NCBI GenBank assembly: GCA_036399695.1
Contig: DASWMP010000258.1
Span: 1 to 31,986, forward strand
DNA length: 31,986 nt
From: DASVEE01 sp036399695
Lineage (GTDB): Bacteria > Acidobacteriota > Thermoanaerobaculia > Gp7-AA8
Direction: 5' to 3'
The notes beneath the pieces were generated by a model. That model saw only the letters and a program-made list of their open reading frames with translations, was not told the origin of the DNA and did no database searches. Made by a program: the position numbers and the translations under genes. Positions 24,251 through 31,818 of the stretch are shown here, piece after piece; position 1 is the first letter of the stretch; each line of letters starts with the position of its first letter.

Positions 24251-25942
24251 ATGAACGGATCGACGGACGTGCGATCGACGAACGCCGCCCCCTCCGGGGC
24301 GATACGCGGCACTACCACCAATCGAACCGACACGCCGCTCCCTCTCGACAAGCCGGTGAGCGACACTGACCGCAACACGGTTCCGCGCAGCCGCGGCGAC
24401 CGGATGATCAGCGGTATCGATCTGATCGACTTCGGCGTCGGCGGCCTGATGCCGAACCACGTGTACGTCGTCAAAGGCGGCAGTGGTCTCGGCAAGAGCA
24501 TCGTCGGGATGCAGTTCCTCACGCGCGGGCTCGAGCACCAGGAGCCCGGGATCCTCATCACCGACCAGAAGCCGGAGAACGTGATCGCCCAGGCGAAAGC
24601 GATCGGCTTCCCGATCGAGGAAGCGATCCGCCGCAACCAGCTCTCGATCCTCAATCCGTCCGGCCGCTACTTCGAGCTCGTCGAGAGCCCGGCCGACGTC
24701 ATGGCCATCGTCGAGGAGCTCGGCGACTACGTGAAGCGCATCGGCGCCAAACGGCTCGTCATCGATCCGGTCTACACCCTGATCAATACGTCGTACTCGA
24801 GCCACTTCGCCCTCACGCTGACGCAGTCGCTCATCAACGCGCTCGAGGATCTCCCGACGACGACGATCCTCGTCGCCGACGACGAGGACAACGCGGAGCT
24901 GAACCCGATCATGCGGACGCTCGAGCAGAATGCGTTCGGTGTCATCGCTCTCTCCCGCGACGCCACGACCAACGGGCGTCTCATGCGCCTGTCGAACCTC
25001 CGCTACGCGAACAACGACAATCTCTCCGCCCACTACCGCATCCTCGACGGGCGCGGCCTCATGAACTACCGCAATGAGGACGGCGAGAAAGTCGCGGACG
25101 TCACCAAGCCGTGGGAAGAGACGCAGCAGACCAGCCGCTCGGTCGTCATCCTCGGCGCGCAGCCGGAAACGATCCGCCGCGTGCAGGAAGCGCTCGGGTC
25201 GTCCTACCAGGTGCACGCCGAGTCCGACCTCAAAGCGGGCGTCGAGCGCGTCCGCCGCGACCGTCCGGGCCTCGTGCTCGTCACGCCGCAGCGCAGCGCC
25301 GGAGCCGTCGGCGCGATCTTCGACCTCGCGCAGAGCTCCTCCTCCTCGATCGCCTTCCTCTCCCCTTCGTCCAACCGCCAGTCCGACAAGGTCCTCTACC
25401 TCCGTGCCGGCGCCGACGACTTCATCACCGAGCCCTTCAATCCCGCCGAGCTGCGGGCCCGTGTCGATGCCCTGGTCCGCCGCAGCGGACGCCGGCTCAA
25501 CATCCGCGACAGCGGCCTGGCCTCCATCACCCAGGAGGAGATCGCCGGCCTGATGAACAACGACGACGCCACCCTCCCCAACCGCAACCGCCCGGTCATG
25601 ACCGCCAGCGGCGACGACGTCACGTTCGAGCCGGACTTCAAGGACCGCCTCCAGCGCAACATCGACACGGTCACAAAGTTCGGCACCCCGTTCGCCCTCT
25701 ACTGGATGAAGTCCTCCAGCGAGGATCGTGAGCTGAACAGCTCGCTCGCGAAGCTCTGCCGCCAGGAAGACATCATCTGCCACAACCGCAACGGTGAGTT
25801 CGTGGCCATCCTGACCGGCACCGACCAGAACGGCGTCCGCGGCTTCGAGAACCGCCTCGAGGAGAAGATGGGCTCGATGATCGACCGCAGCCGGGTCAAG
25901 CGTGGCTACCAGCTCTACCGCCCCGGAGAGACGACGTCGTAA
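24251..25942 (+). CDS. KaiC-like RecA ATPase fused to pseudo-receiver and degenerate GGDEF-like domain
   Basis: A 563-aa cytosolic protein. ATG 24251 is preferred over in-frame GTG 24224 because GAGGA lies 6-8 bp before it. Residues 1-45 are disordered. A single KaiC/RadA-type domain follows with Walker A GGSGLGKS (76-83) and Walker B RLVIDP (Asp 172). The position of KaiC's catalytic Glu pair reads TDQKPE, so hydrolysis may be weak. Residues about 297-411 have the outline of a receiver (REC) domain ending GADDFITEPF, but the phospho-acceptor Asp is replaced (LVLVTPQ) and the conserved Lys is Glu, so it is a pseudo-receiver. The last 100 residues resemble a GGDEF domain (DIICHNRNGEFVAILTG) lacking the GGDEF signature. 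Likely a signalling or scaffold protein of the adjacent polysaccharide genes. A strong terminator follows. Confidence 0.87.
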   Translation: MNGSTDVRSTNAAPSGAIRGTTTNRTDTPLPLDKPVSDTDRNTVPRSRGDRMISGIDLIDFGVGGLMPNHVYVVKGGSGLGKSIVGMQFLTRGLEHQEPGILITDQKPENVIAQAKAIGFPIEEAIRRNQLSILNPSGRYFELVESPADVMAIVEELGDYVKRIGAKRLVIDPVYTLINTSYSSHFALTLTQSLINALEDLPTTTILVADDEDNAELNPIMRTLEQNAFGVIALSRDATTNGRLMRLSNLRYANNDNLSAHYRILDGRGLMNYRNEDGEKVADVTKPWEETQQTSRSVVILGAQPETIRRVQEALGSSYQVHAESDLKAGVERVRRDRPGLVLVTPQRSAGAVGAIFDLAQSSSSSIAFLSPSSNRQSDKVLYLRAGADDFITEPFNPAELRARVDALVRRSGRRLNIRDSGLASITQEEIAGLMNNDDATLPNRNRPVMTASGDDVTFEPDFKDRLQRNIDTVTKFGTPFALYWMKSSSEDRELNSSLAKLCRQEDIICHNRNGEFVAILTGTDQNGVRGFENRLEEKMGSMIDRSRVKRGYQLYRPGETTS

Positions 25943-25970
25943 GTTTTTACCCGATCGTAATCACGAGCGA

Positions 25971-26003
25971 CGCCCCGGCTACGGCCGGGGCGTTTTGCTT
26001 TTC
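25971..26003 (+). terminator. Intrinsic terminator after the KaiC-like gene
   Basis: CGCCCCGGC (25971-25979), TACG loop and GCCGGGGCG (25984-25992), a perfect 9-bp GC stem followed by TTTTGCTTTTC. It lies 29 bp after the stop and ends the LCP/KaiC-like unit. Confidence 0.92.
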
Positions 26004-26032
26004 GACCAAAGGTGGGAGCGAACCTGGAGAGC

Positions 26033-26113
26033 AGTGGAGGACGGACAATCCTGTCCGTCACACGCTGAGTGCGCTATTTGCCGCGTGACGGACAGGATTG
26101 TCCGTCCTCCACT
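26033..26113. repeat. Perfect 29-bp inverted repeat, nested palindrome
   Basis: Arms at 26033-26061 and 26085-26113 are exact reverse complements (29/29) around a 23-bp loop. Each arm is itself a palindrome, GACGGACA-ATCC-TGTCCGTC, so the element could fold as one long hairpin or two short ones. The right arm ends 15 bp before the ATG of the next gene. The core matches 17 of 20 bases of the right-edge repeat at 31917-31936. Confidence 0.95.
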
Positions 26114-26127
26114 TAAAATGCCGCCCC

Positions 26128-26541
26128 ATGCCCCGCCGGCGGTTCCATCGCGCGATCTTTCTTGCTGCAGGGATCTACAACCTCGCCTGGGGTGCCTTCA
26201 CCATCCTCAGTCCGCAATGGCTCTTCCGGTTCGCGGACATGCCGCTCGGGAACTACCCTGAGATCTTTGCCTGTCTCGGGATGGTCGTCGGGGTTTACGG
26301 CATCCTCTACTGGTCCGTCGCGCTCGATCCCGAGCACGGCTGGCTCATCGCCGCCGTCGGTCTGCTCGGCAAGGTCCTCGGGCCCATCGGGCTCGTGCCG
26401 CTCATCGCCTCCGGTGCCTGGCCGCTCCGCTCCGCCGTCCTCTGCCTCACGAACGACCTGATCTGGTGGATCCCGTTCGCCCTCTATCTCCGCGATGCCT
26501 GGCCGTACTTCCGCCGCTCCCTCAAAGCAGCCCATGCCTGA
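26128..26541 (+). CDS. Small four-helix membrane protein, unknown
   Basis: A 137-aa protein from ATG 26128. An in-frame ATG 30 bp earlier would lie inside the inverted repeat and was rejected. After a basic start (PRRRFHR) there are four hydrophobic helices: AIFLAAGIYNLAWGAFTIL, FACLGMVVGVYGILYWSVAL, WLIAAVGLLGKVLGPIGLV, and LTNDLIWWIPFALYL. The basic N-terminus suggests it stays in the cytosol. No family is recognised with confidence. The gene overlaps the following GNAT gene by 8 bp, so the two are co-translated, and a shared small-molecule or lipid substrate is possible but unproven. Confidence 0.85.
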   Translation: MPRRRFHRAIFLAAGIYNLAWGAFTILSPQWLFRFADMPLGNYPEIFACLGMVVGVYGILYWSVALDPEHGWLIAAVGLLGKVLGPIGLVPLIASGAWPLRSAVLCLTNDLIWWIPFALYLRDAWPYFRRSLKAAHA

Positions 26542-27001
26542 GCTCACGATCCGCGAAGTCCCCCGCAACGAGCACCACCTCCTCATCCCCCTGCTCCTCC
26601 AGGCCGAGCCCTCCGAACGGGCGCTCCGGTGGAGCCTGCGCAACCTCAGCGACACCGCCTACCGGATGGACGAAGACGGCCAGCTCGTCGCCGCCGCCAC
26701 GATGCGCTGGCGCGACGACCCTTCCGAGCTCGTGGAGCTCGCCGTCGCGCCCGACCGTCACGGTCAGGGGCTCGGCCGCAGGTTCGTCGCATACCTTGCC
26801 GATGAAGGGCGCCGTCGAGGAAAACAGAGCCTCATCGTCGGCACCAGCAGCACCAGCGCCGGCAACCTCCTGTTCTACCAGAAGGCCGGCTTCCGCATCG
26901 ACGCCGTGCGCCACGACTACTTCTGGTACTACGAGCCGCCGCTCTACGAGAACGGCCTGCCCGTACGGGACATGATCGTCTTGCGCATGCATCTGCATTG
27001 A
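26534..27001 (+). CDS. GNAT-family N-acetyltransferase
   Basis: A 155-aa acetyl-CoA-dependent acetyltransferase. ATG 26534 lies within the last bases of the membrane-protein gene (8-bp overlap). The GNAT core is clear: ELVELAVAPDRHGQGLGRRF holds motif A with the CoA-pyrophosphate loop (RHGQGLG, about 77-83), and AGNLLFYQKAGFRIDAVRHDYF is motif B with the usual FYxKxGF text. The substrate cannot be inferred; small-molecule, peptide or protein amines are all possible. It precedes the TldD/TldE pair by 45 bp on the same strand, so one transcript may carry all four genes; acetylation linked to peptide processing is speculative. Confidence 0.9.
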   Translation: MPELTIREVPRNEHHLLIPLLLQAEPSERALRWSLRNLSDTAYRMDEDGQLVAAATMRWRDDPSELVELAVAPDRHGQGLGRRFVAYLADEGRRRGKQSLIVGTSSTSAGNLLFYQKAGFRIDAVRHDYFWYYEPPLYENGLPVRDMIVLRMHLH

Positions 27002-27046
27002 ACGAAAGCCGCGCGGTCCAGTGCCGCATATAATCCGCCCCCTCGC

Positions 27047-28477
27047 ATGCGCGTGCTCTTCGAAGACGTCCTCTCCTCTCTTGCGGGCCGCGCCCGTTAC
27101 GCCGACATCCGCTACACCGAGACACACCAGCAGCACGTCAAAGTGCGCAACGGGGAAGTCGACAGCCTCTCCTCCACCGTCGACAAGGCCATCGGCGTCC
27201 GCGTGCTGGTCGGCAACGGCTGGGGCTTCGCCGCCTCCAGCGACGTCAGCGAAGCGTCGCTGAAGCGCACCGCCGCGCGTGCCCTCGAGGTCGCGGCGGC
27301 GAGCCACATCGCCTCCACGCAGACCATCGTCCTCAGCGACGTCGAGCCGTACGTCACCAAGTGGGCCTCGGACTACGAGATCGATCCCTGGTCCGTCCCG
27401 ATCGAGAAGAAACTCCACCATCTCTTCAACGCCGTCGAGCCGATGCGCAGCGACGACCGCATCCACCAGGTGGCCGGCGAGATCTCCTGCTACCGGCAGG
27501 AGAAGCTCTTCGCCTCGACCGCCGGCAGCTACATCGAGCAGACGACGACGCAGATGGGCGGCGGCATCGAGGCCGTGGCCATCGAAGGGGACGAGTTCCA
27601 GCGCCGCGCCTACCCCAATCCCTTCGGCGGCGACTTTCAGGCCGCCGGCTGGGAGTTCATCGAGCGGCTCGACCTGGCCACGAAGGCGCTGACGGTCCGC
27701 GACGAAGCGCTGGCCCTGCTCCGCGCGCCGAAAGCGCCGGCCGGCCGCTTCGACCTCATCATCGGCAGCGCGCAACTGGCCCTGCAGGTCCACGAATCGT
27801 GCGGCCACCCGACGGAGCTCGATCGGGCCATGGGCCTGGAGATCTCGCTCGCCGGCGGCTCGTTCCTGCAGCCGGACATGCTCGGCCACTTCCGCTACGG
27901 TTCCGACATCGTCAACCTCGTCGCCGACGCCACGATCCCCGGCTCCATCGGCTCGTTCGGCTTCGACGACGACGGCGTCCCGGCGCAGCGCTTCCACCTC
28001 GTCAAGGACGGCATCTTCACCGGCTACCTCACGGGCCGCGACACCGCGCCGACGATCGGCCGCGCGTCCAACGGCACCGTCCGCGCCGAATCGGCCGCGC
28101 GCATCCCGATCATCCGCATGACCAACATCAATCTCGAGCCGGGCGACGTCCCGCTCGACCAACTCATCGCCGACACGAAGCGCGGCATCTACGTCGAAAC
28201 GAACAAGTCGTGGTCCATCGACGACCTCCGTCTCAACTTCCAGTTCGGCTGCGAAGTGGCCTACGAGATCGAGAACGGCAAGCTCGGACGCCTCCTGCGC
28301 AATCCGCTCTACACCGGCACGACACCCGAGTTCTGGCGCTCGTGCGACGCCATCGCCGACCGCGATTCCTGGCAGATGTGGGGTCTGCCGAACTGCGGCA
28401 AGGGAGATCCGATGCAGACCATGCGCGTCGCCCACGGCGCTCCCGCCGCACGCTTCCGCAACGTCGAGATGCGCTGA
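27047..28477 (+). CDS. tldD: TldD-type zinc metalloprotease subunit
   Basis: A 476-aa TldD. In E. coli TldD and TldE form a heterodimer that threads and cuts unfolded peptides, including the microcin B17 leader and CcdA. The zinc site is present: HESCGH (HExxxH, residues 249-254) and the distal ligand Cys in GLPNCGKGD (about 450), so this is the catalytic subunit. The N-terminal domain shows RYTETHQQHVKVRNGEVDSL and GVRVLVGNGWGFAASS, and the C-terminal half has IGSFGFDDDGVPAQR and GYLTGRDTA, all family text. Length matches. The stop overlaps the start of the next gene (TGATG), as is usual for the pair. No leader-peptide substrate or microcin gene is visible nearby. A TATAAT lies 13 bp before the ATG without a -35. 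Confidence 0.94.
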   Translation: MRVLFEDVLSSLAGRARYADIRYTETHQQHVKVRNGEVDSLSSTVDKAIGVRVLVGNGWGFAASSDVSEASLKRTAARALEVAAASHIASTQTIVLSDVEPYVTKWASDYEIDPWSVPIEKKLHHLFNAVEPMRSDDRIHQVAGEISCYRQEKLFASTAGSYIEQTTTQMGGGIEAVAIEGDEFQRRAYPNPFGGDFQAAGWEFIERLDLATKALTVRDEALALLRAPKAPAGRFDLIIGSAQLALQVHESCGHPTELDRAMGLEISLAGGSFLQPDMLGHFRYGSDIVNLVADATIPGSIGSFGFDDDGVPAQRFHLVKDGIFTGYLTGRDTAPTIGRASNGTVRAESAARIPIIRMTNINLEPGDVPLDQLIADTKRGIYVETNKSWSIDDLRLNFQFGCEVAYEIENGKLGRLLRNPLYTGTTPEFWRSCDAIADRDSWQMWGLPNCGKGDPMQTMRVAHGAPAARFRNVEMR

Positions 28478-29832
28478 TGCGAAACGAACGCGATTCCTAC
28501 GACATCCTCGACGCCGCCCTCGCGCGCGCACTCCGCCTCGACGGCGTCACCGAGGCGGACGCCGTCTTCATGTCCGCCGACCAGAACATCAGCCGCTTCG
28601 CCAACTCGCAGCTCCACCAGAACATGTCGGAGGAGAGCGCCTGGCTGACGCTGCGCGTCGTCGCCGGCGCCTCGATGGGCGTGGCCACGACGACGGTCTT
28701 CGACGACGACGAGCTGGCGCGCACCGCCGAGCTGGCGCGCGAATCGGCCCGCCACGCCGGCGAGCTGCCGAAGTTCGCCGGCCTCTATCGCGGCGACGAG
28801 CCGGTCCCGCAGCTCGATACCTACGACGAGGCGACGGCACAGCTCTCCCCCGCCACGAAAGCGCAAAGCCTGCGGGAGATGTTCGACCGCGGACGGGAGC
28901 GGGGCGTCGAGTTCGCCGGCGTCTACTCGACCGGCGGCGTCTCCGTCGCCGCCGGCAACTCGCACGGCGTCCGCCGCTGGTGCCGCGTCACCTCGGCCGA
29001 CGCCACCGTCATCGCCATCACGCCGACGAGCTCCGGCTACGCCACCCGCCGGGAGCGCCGCAACGAGCAGCTCGACCTGGCCGCCCTCGGCGACGAAGCG
29101 ACGCTCAAGGCCACGCTCTGCCTCGAGACGCAGCAGCAGCTCGAGCCCGGCACCTACGACGTCATCCTCGAGCCCCCGGCGCTGTCCGAAGTCTTCGAGT
29201 GGCTGAACATGATCGCGCTGACGGGGCAGTCGTTCGAGGACGGCTCCTCCTTCTTCGTCGGCAACCTCGGCAAGCGGGTCCTGGGCGAGAACTTCACGCT
29301 CACGGACGACTCCCTCGACGAGGACTTCCTCCCCTTCCCGTTCGACCTCGAAGGGATGCCCCGCCGCCGCTACACGCTCATCGACCAAGGCTCCCCCGTC
29401 ACTCCCGCCCTCGACAAAGCCTGGGCCGACCGCCTCGGCATGCAGCCCACCGCCTCCACGTGGCATCTCGGCTCCCCCGAGCACGGGGCCGCCTATCACC
29501 TGGCCATGGCCGGCGGCACCTCCACCCGCGAGGAGATGCTCCGCTCGACGAAGCTCGGCATCTGGGTCACCCGCTTCAACTACGTAAACGGGTTGCTCGA
29601 ACCGAAGACCGCCCTCATGACCGGCACCACCCGCGACGGCACCTTCCTCGTCCGGGACGGCGAAGTCGTCGCCCGCCTGCCCAACCTCCGCTGGACCCAG
29701 TCCATGGTCGAAGCCTTCGCGAACATCGAATCCCTCTCCGCCGAACGCCACAACATCGGCATGTGGTTCAACGCCTTCGGCGGCACCCGAGCCCCGGTCG
29801 CCAAGTTCAGGGGCTGGAAGTTTGGGAGTTAG
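28477..29832 (+). CDS. tldE: TldE/PmbA-type protease subunit
   Basis: A 451-aa partner subunit. It has the same overall fold as TldD (SRFANSQLHQNMSEESAWLTLRV and MGVATTTVFDDDELARTAELARESAR at the N-terminus; GGTSTREEMLRSTKLGIWVTRFNYVN toward the C-terminus) but lacks the HExxxH zinc motif (the corresponding region reads EPPALSEVFEWLN), as expected of the non-catalytic TldE/PmbA. The ATG overlaps the tldD stop by one base, which supports co-translation and dimer assembly. Close to the length of E. coli PmbA (about 450 aa). The inverted repeat at 29839 follows immediately after its stop. Confidence 0.92.
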   Translation: MRNERDSYDILDAALARALRLDGVTEADAVFMSADQNISRFANSQLHQNMSEESAWLTLRVVAGASMGVATTTVFDDDELARTAELARESARHAGELPKFAGLYRGDEPVPQLDTYDEATAQLSPATKAQSLREMFDRGRERGVEFAGVYSTGGVSVAAGNSHGVRRWCRVTSADATVIAITPTSSGYATRRERRNEQLDLAALGDEATLKATLCLETQQQLEPGTYDVILEPPALSEVFEWLNMIALTGQSFEDGSSFFVGNLGKRVLGENFTLTDDSLDEDFLPFPFDLEGMPRRRYTLIDQGSPVTPALDKAWADRLGMQPTASTWHLGSPEHGAAYHLAMAGGTSTREEMLRSTKLGIWVTRFNYVNGLLEPKTALMTGTTRDGTFLVRDGEVVARLPNLRWTQSMVEAFANIESLSAERHNIGMWFNAFGGTRAPVAKFRGWKFGS

Positions 29833-29838
29833 CCGAAT

Positions 29839-29942
29839 CCTGAGGAGCGCAGCGACGAAGGATCAATGGCGCCACAGCGACGGCCAATCGTTCTTGGCAC
29901 GCTCGTCGCTGCGGCGCCATTGACCCTTCGCTCCGCTCAGGG
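29839..29942. repeat. Imperfect inverted repeat (CCTGAG...GGATC class)
   Basis: CCTGAGGAGCGCAGCGACGA onward (29839-29882) pairs with 29903-29938, ending CGCTCCGCTCAGG. TCAATGGCGCC / GGCGCCATTGA are perfect inner arms, and the left arm carries about 5 extra bases. It lies between tldE and the ABC permease genes, with its end 14 bp before the ATG. Words of the CTGAGCGNAGCGAAGG type are common intergenic repeats in several phyla, from memory. Confidence 0.8.
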
Positions 29943-29955
29943 GTAACTGAAGACA

Positions 29956-30879
29956 ATGACGCAGTACATCTTCCGCAGAATCCTGCAGATGGTTCCGATC
30001 ACCCTCGGAATCCTGACGCTGATCTTCTCGCTGATCCATTTCATCCCCGGCGATCCGGCGGTGCAGATTGCCGGTGAAGGGGCGCGGCCGGAGGACGTGC
30101 AGAACGTCCGCGAGGCCCTCGGCCTCGATCAGCCGCTCTGGAAGCAGTACGTCAGCTATCTGACGAACCTCCTTCAGGGCGATCTCGGCCGCTCGTTCCG
30201 AACGAACGAGAGCGTCACCAAGGAGATCGTCGCCCGCTACCCCGCCACCATGCAGCTCGCCTTCGCGGCGATGCTCGTGGCCATCGCCGTGGCCTTGCCA
30301 CTCGGCGTCGTCTCCGCCATCTATCGAAACTCCTGGATCGACAACCTGGCCCGCTTCTTCGCGCTCGTGGGCGTCTCGATGCCCAGCTTCGCCCTCGCAC
30401 CGCTGCTGATCATCGCCTTCGCCCTGAATCGAGAATGGTTCCCGGTCTCCGGGCGCGAGGCCGGCTTCAAGTCGATCGTCCTGCCGGCCCTGACGATGGG
30501 GCTGGCCCTGGCGGCGATCCTCACGCGCATGGTCCGCGTCAGCCTGGCCGAGGAGCTGAATCAGCTCTACTTCAAGACGGCCATAGCGAAGGGTGTGTCG
30601 AAGATGGGCGCCATCTTCAAGCACGCCATGAAGAACGCGATGATCCCGGTCATCACGATCCTGGCGCTGCAGTTCGGCTCACTCCTCACCGGCGCCATCA
30701 TCACCGAACAGATCTTCTCCTGGCCGGGACTCGGCCGCCTCCTCGTGCAGTCGATCAACACCCGCGACTACCCGCAGGTCCAGGCGTCCATCCTCGTGAT
30801 CGCCGTGACATACATGCTAGTCAACTTCATCAGCGACCTGCTGTACGCGGTCGTCGATCCGAGGATCAAGCTGGAGTGA
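29956..30879 (+). CDS. Peptide/nickel-type ABC transporter permease (DppB/OppB family)
   Basis: A 307-aa inner-membrane permease. The start MTQYIFRRILQMVPITLGI is the typical N-terminal helix of DppB/OppB proteins, followed by FIPGDPA, GDLGRSFRTNESV, and the EAA loop AIAKGVSKMGAIFKHAMKNAMIPV, which contacts the ATPase. About six helices. The end VVDPRIKLE is also family-typical. The stop overlaps the next permease start by 4 bp (GTGA). No binding protein or ATPase gene is in the window to the left, so the rest of the transporter lies elsewhere. Probable substrates are oligopeptides, dipeptides or metal complexes; sequence does not choose. Confidence 0.94.
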   Translation: MTQYIFRRILQMVPITLGILTLIFSLIHFIPGDPAVQIAGEGARPEDVQNVREALGLDQPLWKQYVSYLTNLLQGDLGRSFRTNESVTKEIVARYPATMQLAFAAMLVAIAVALPLGVVSAIYRNSWIDNLARFFALVGVSMPSFALAPLLIIAFALNREWFPVSGREAGFKSIVLPALTMGLALAAILTRMVRVSLAEELNQLYFKTAIAKGVSKMGAIFKHAMKNAMIPVITILALQFGSLLTGAIITEQIFSWPGLGRLLVQSINTRDYPQVQASILVIAVTYMLVNFISDLLYAVVDPRIKLE

Positions 30880-31709
30880 AGAACTTCAAACGCCTCCTCC
30901 GCAACTTCGCCTTCACCGCCGGGTTGATCCTGACGGTGGTGCTGATTCTCTGTGCGCTGGCGGCGCCGCTGCTCGCGCCGCACGATCCGATCTCGCAGGA
31001 AACGTCGCGGCGGCTGGAGACGCCCTCGAAGGAGCATCCGCTCGGCCTCGACGACCTCGGGCGTGACGTGCTGTCGCGCATCATCTGGGGCGCCCGCGTC
31101 TCGCTGCGCGTCGGCTTCAGCGTCGTCCTCATCACGTCCCTGGTCGGCGTGACGCTCGGCGCCATCAGCGGCTACTTCGGCGGCTGGGTCGACCTGGCCA
31201 TCATGCGCGTCTGCGACATCCTCCTGGCCTTCCCCGGCATCCTCCTGGCCATCGCCATGGTGGCGGTGCTGGGCCCGAGTCTGAACAACGTGGTGATCGC
31301 GCTGGCGATCATCGGCTGGGTGAGCTACGCCCGCCTCGTCCGCGGCCAGGTGCTCAAAGTGCGCGAGATGGAGTTCGTGACCGCCGCCAAAGCCCTCGGC
31401 GCCCGCTCCCCCCGCGTCATCCTCCGCCACGTCCTGCCGAACGTCATCAACCCCGTCATCGTCATGGCCACCCTCGGCCTGGCCGGCGCCATCCTCGCCG
31501 AAGCCTCACTCTCGTTCCTCGGCCTCGGCGTGCAGCCGCCTACGCCCTCCTGGGGGGCCATGCTCACCGCCGGCCGCCGCTATCTCGGCCTGGCCAACCA
31601 TCTGGCCATCTTCCCCGGCGCCGCCATCATGCTCGCGGTCATGGGCCTGAACTTCCTCGGCGATGGTCTGATCGACGCGCTCGATCCCAAGTACCGCAAA
31701 GAGATGTGA
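30876..31709 (+). CDS. Peptide/nickel-type ABC transporter permease (DppC/OppC family)
   Basis: A 277-aa permease from GTG 30876, which overlaps the DppB-type stop (GTGA). The longer frame to 30435 is an overlap artefact. The N-terminal helix NFAFTAGLILTVVLILCALAA is followed by APHDPI and EHPLGLDDLGRDVLSRIIWGARVSL, the classic DppC text (the LGTDxxGRD motif), then the EAA loop VTAAKALGARSPRVILRHVLPNV and FLGLGVQPPTPSWG. The end GDGLIDALDPK is also standard. All family marks are present. It forms the heteromeric channel with DppB, needing ATPases and a binding protein not seen here. Confidence 0.94.
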   Translation: MKNFKRLLRNFAFTAGLILTVVLILCALAAPLLAPHDPISQETSRRLETPSKEHPLGLDDLGRDVLSRIIWGARVSLRVGFSVVLITSLVGVTLGAISGYFGGWVDLAIMRVCDILLAFPGILLAIAMVAVLGPSLNNVVIALAIIGWVSYARLVRGQVLKVREMEFVTAAKALGARSPRVILRHVLPNVINPVIVMATLGLAGAILAEASLSFLGLGVQPPTPSWGAMLTAGRRYLGLANHLAIFPGAAIMLAVMGLNFLGDGLIDALDPKYRKEM

Positions 31710-31787
31710 TCTCGGAGTGCGGTGGCGAAAGCCACCGCTCTGGTACACGGATAGAAGAGCGGTGGCTTTCGGAGGGTGTCTCAAAAC
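31710..31787 (+). repeat. Intergenic repeat, long form with inner hairpin
   Basis: Two outer blocks, 31710-31729 and 31770-31787, match the left-edge element (323-360, opposite strand) exactly. The 40 bp between them hold AGCCACCGCTCT (31730-31741) and AGAGCGGTGGCT (31756-31767), perfect 12-bp arms. GCGGTGGC also occurs at 31719-31726, so the middle arm can pair with either flank. It begins on the last base after the permease stop. Confidence 0.9.
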
Positions 31788-31818
31788 GGAGCGCACACAC
31801 TCTGGTGGCCTGATTAGA

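Noticed and set aside
24218..25783. A 521-residue minus-strand frame opposite the KaiC-like gene
   Set aside because: It has no recognisable motif and overlaps a gene with intact Walker motifs and a good ribosome-binding site on the other strand.
26522..28531. A 669-residue minus-strand frame opposite the GNAT and tldD genes
   Set aside because: It spans two real genes and the gap between them, with shadow-type composition.
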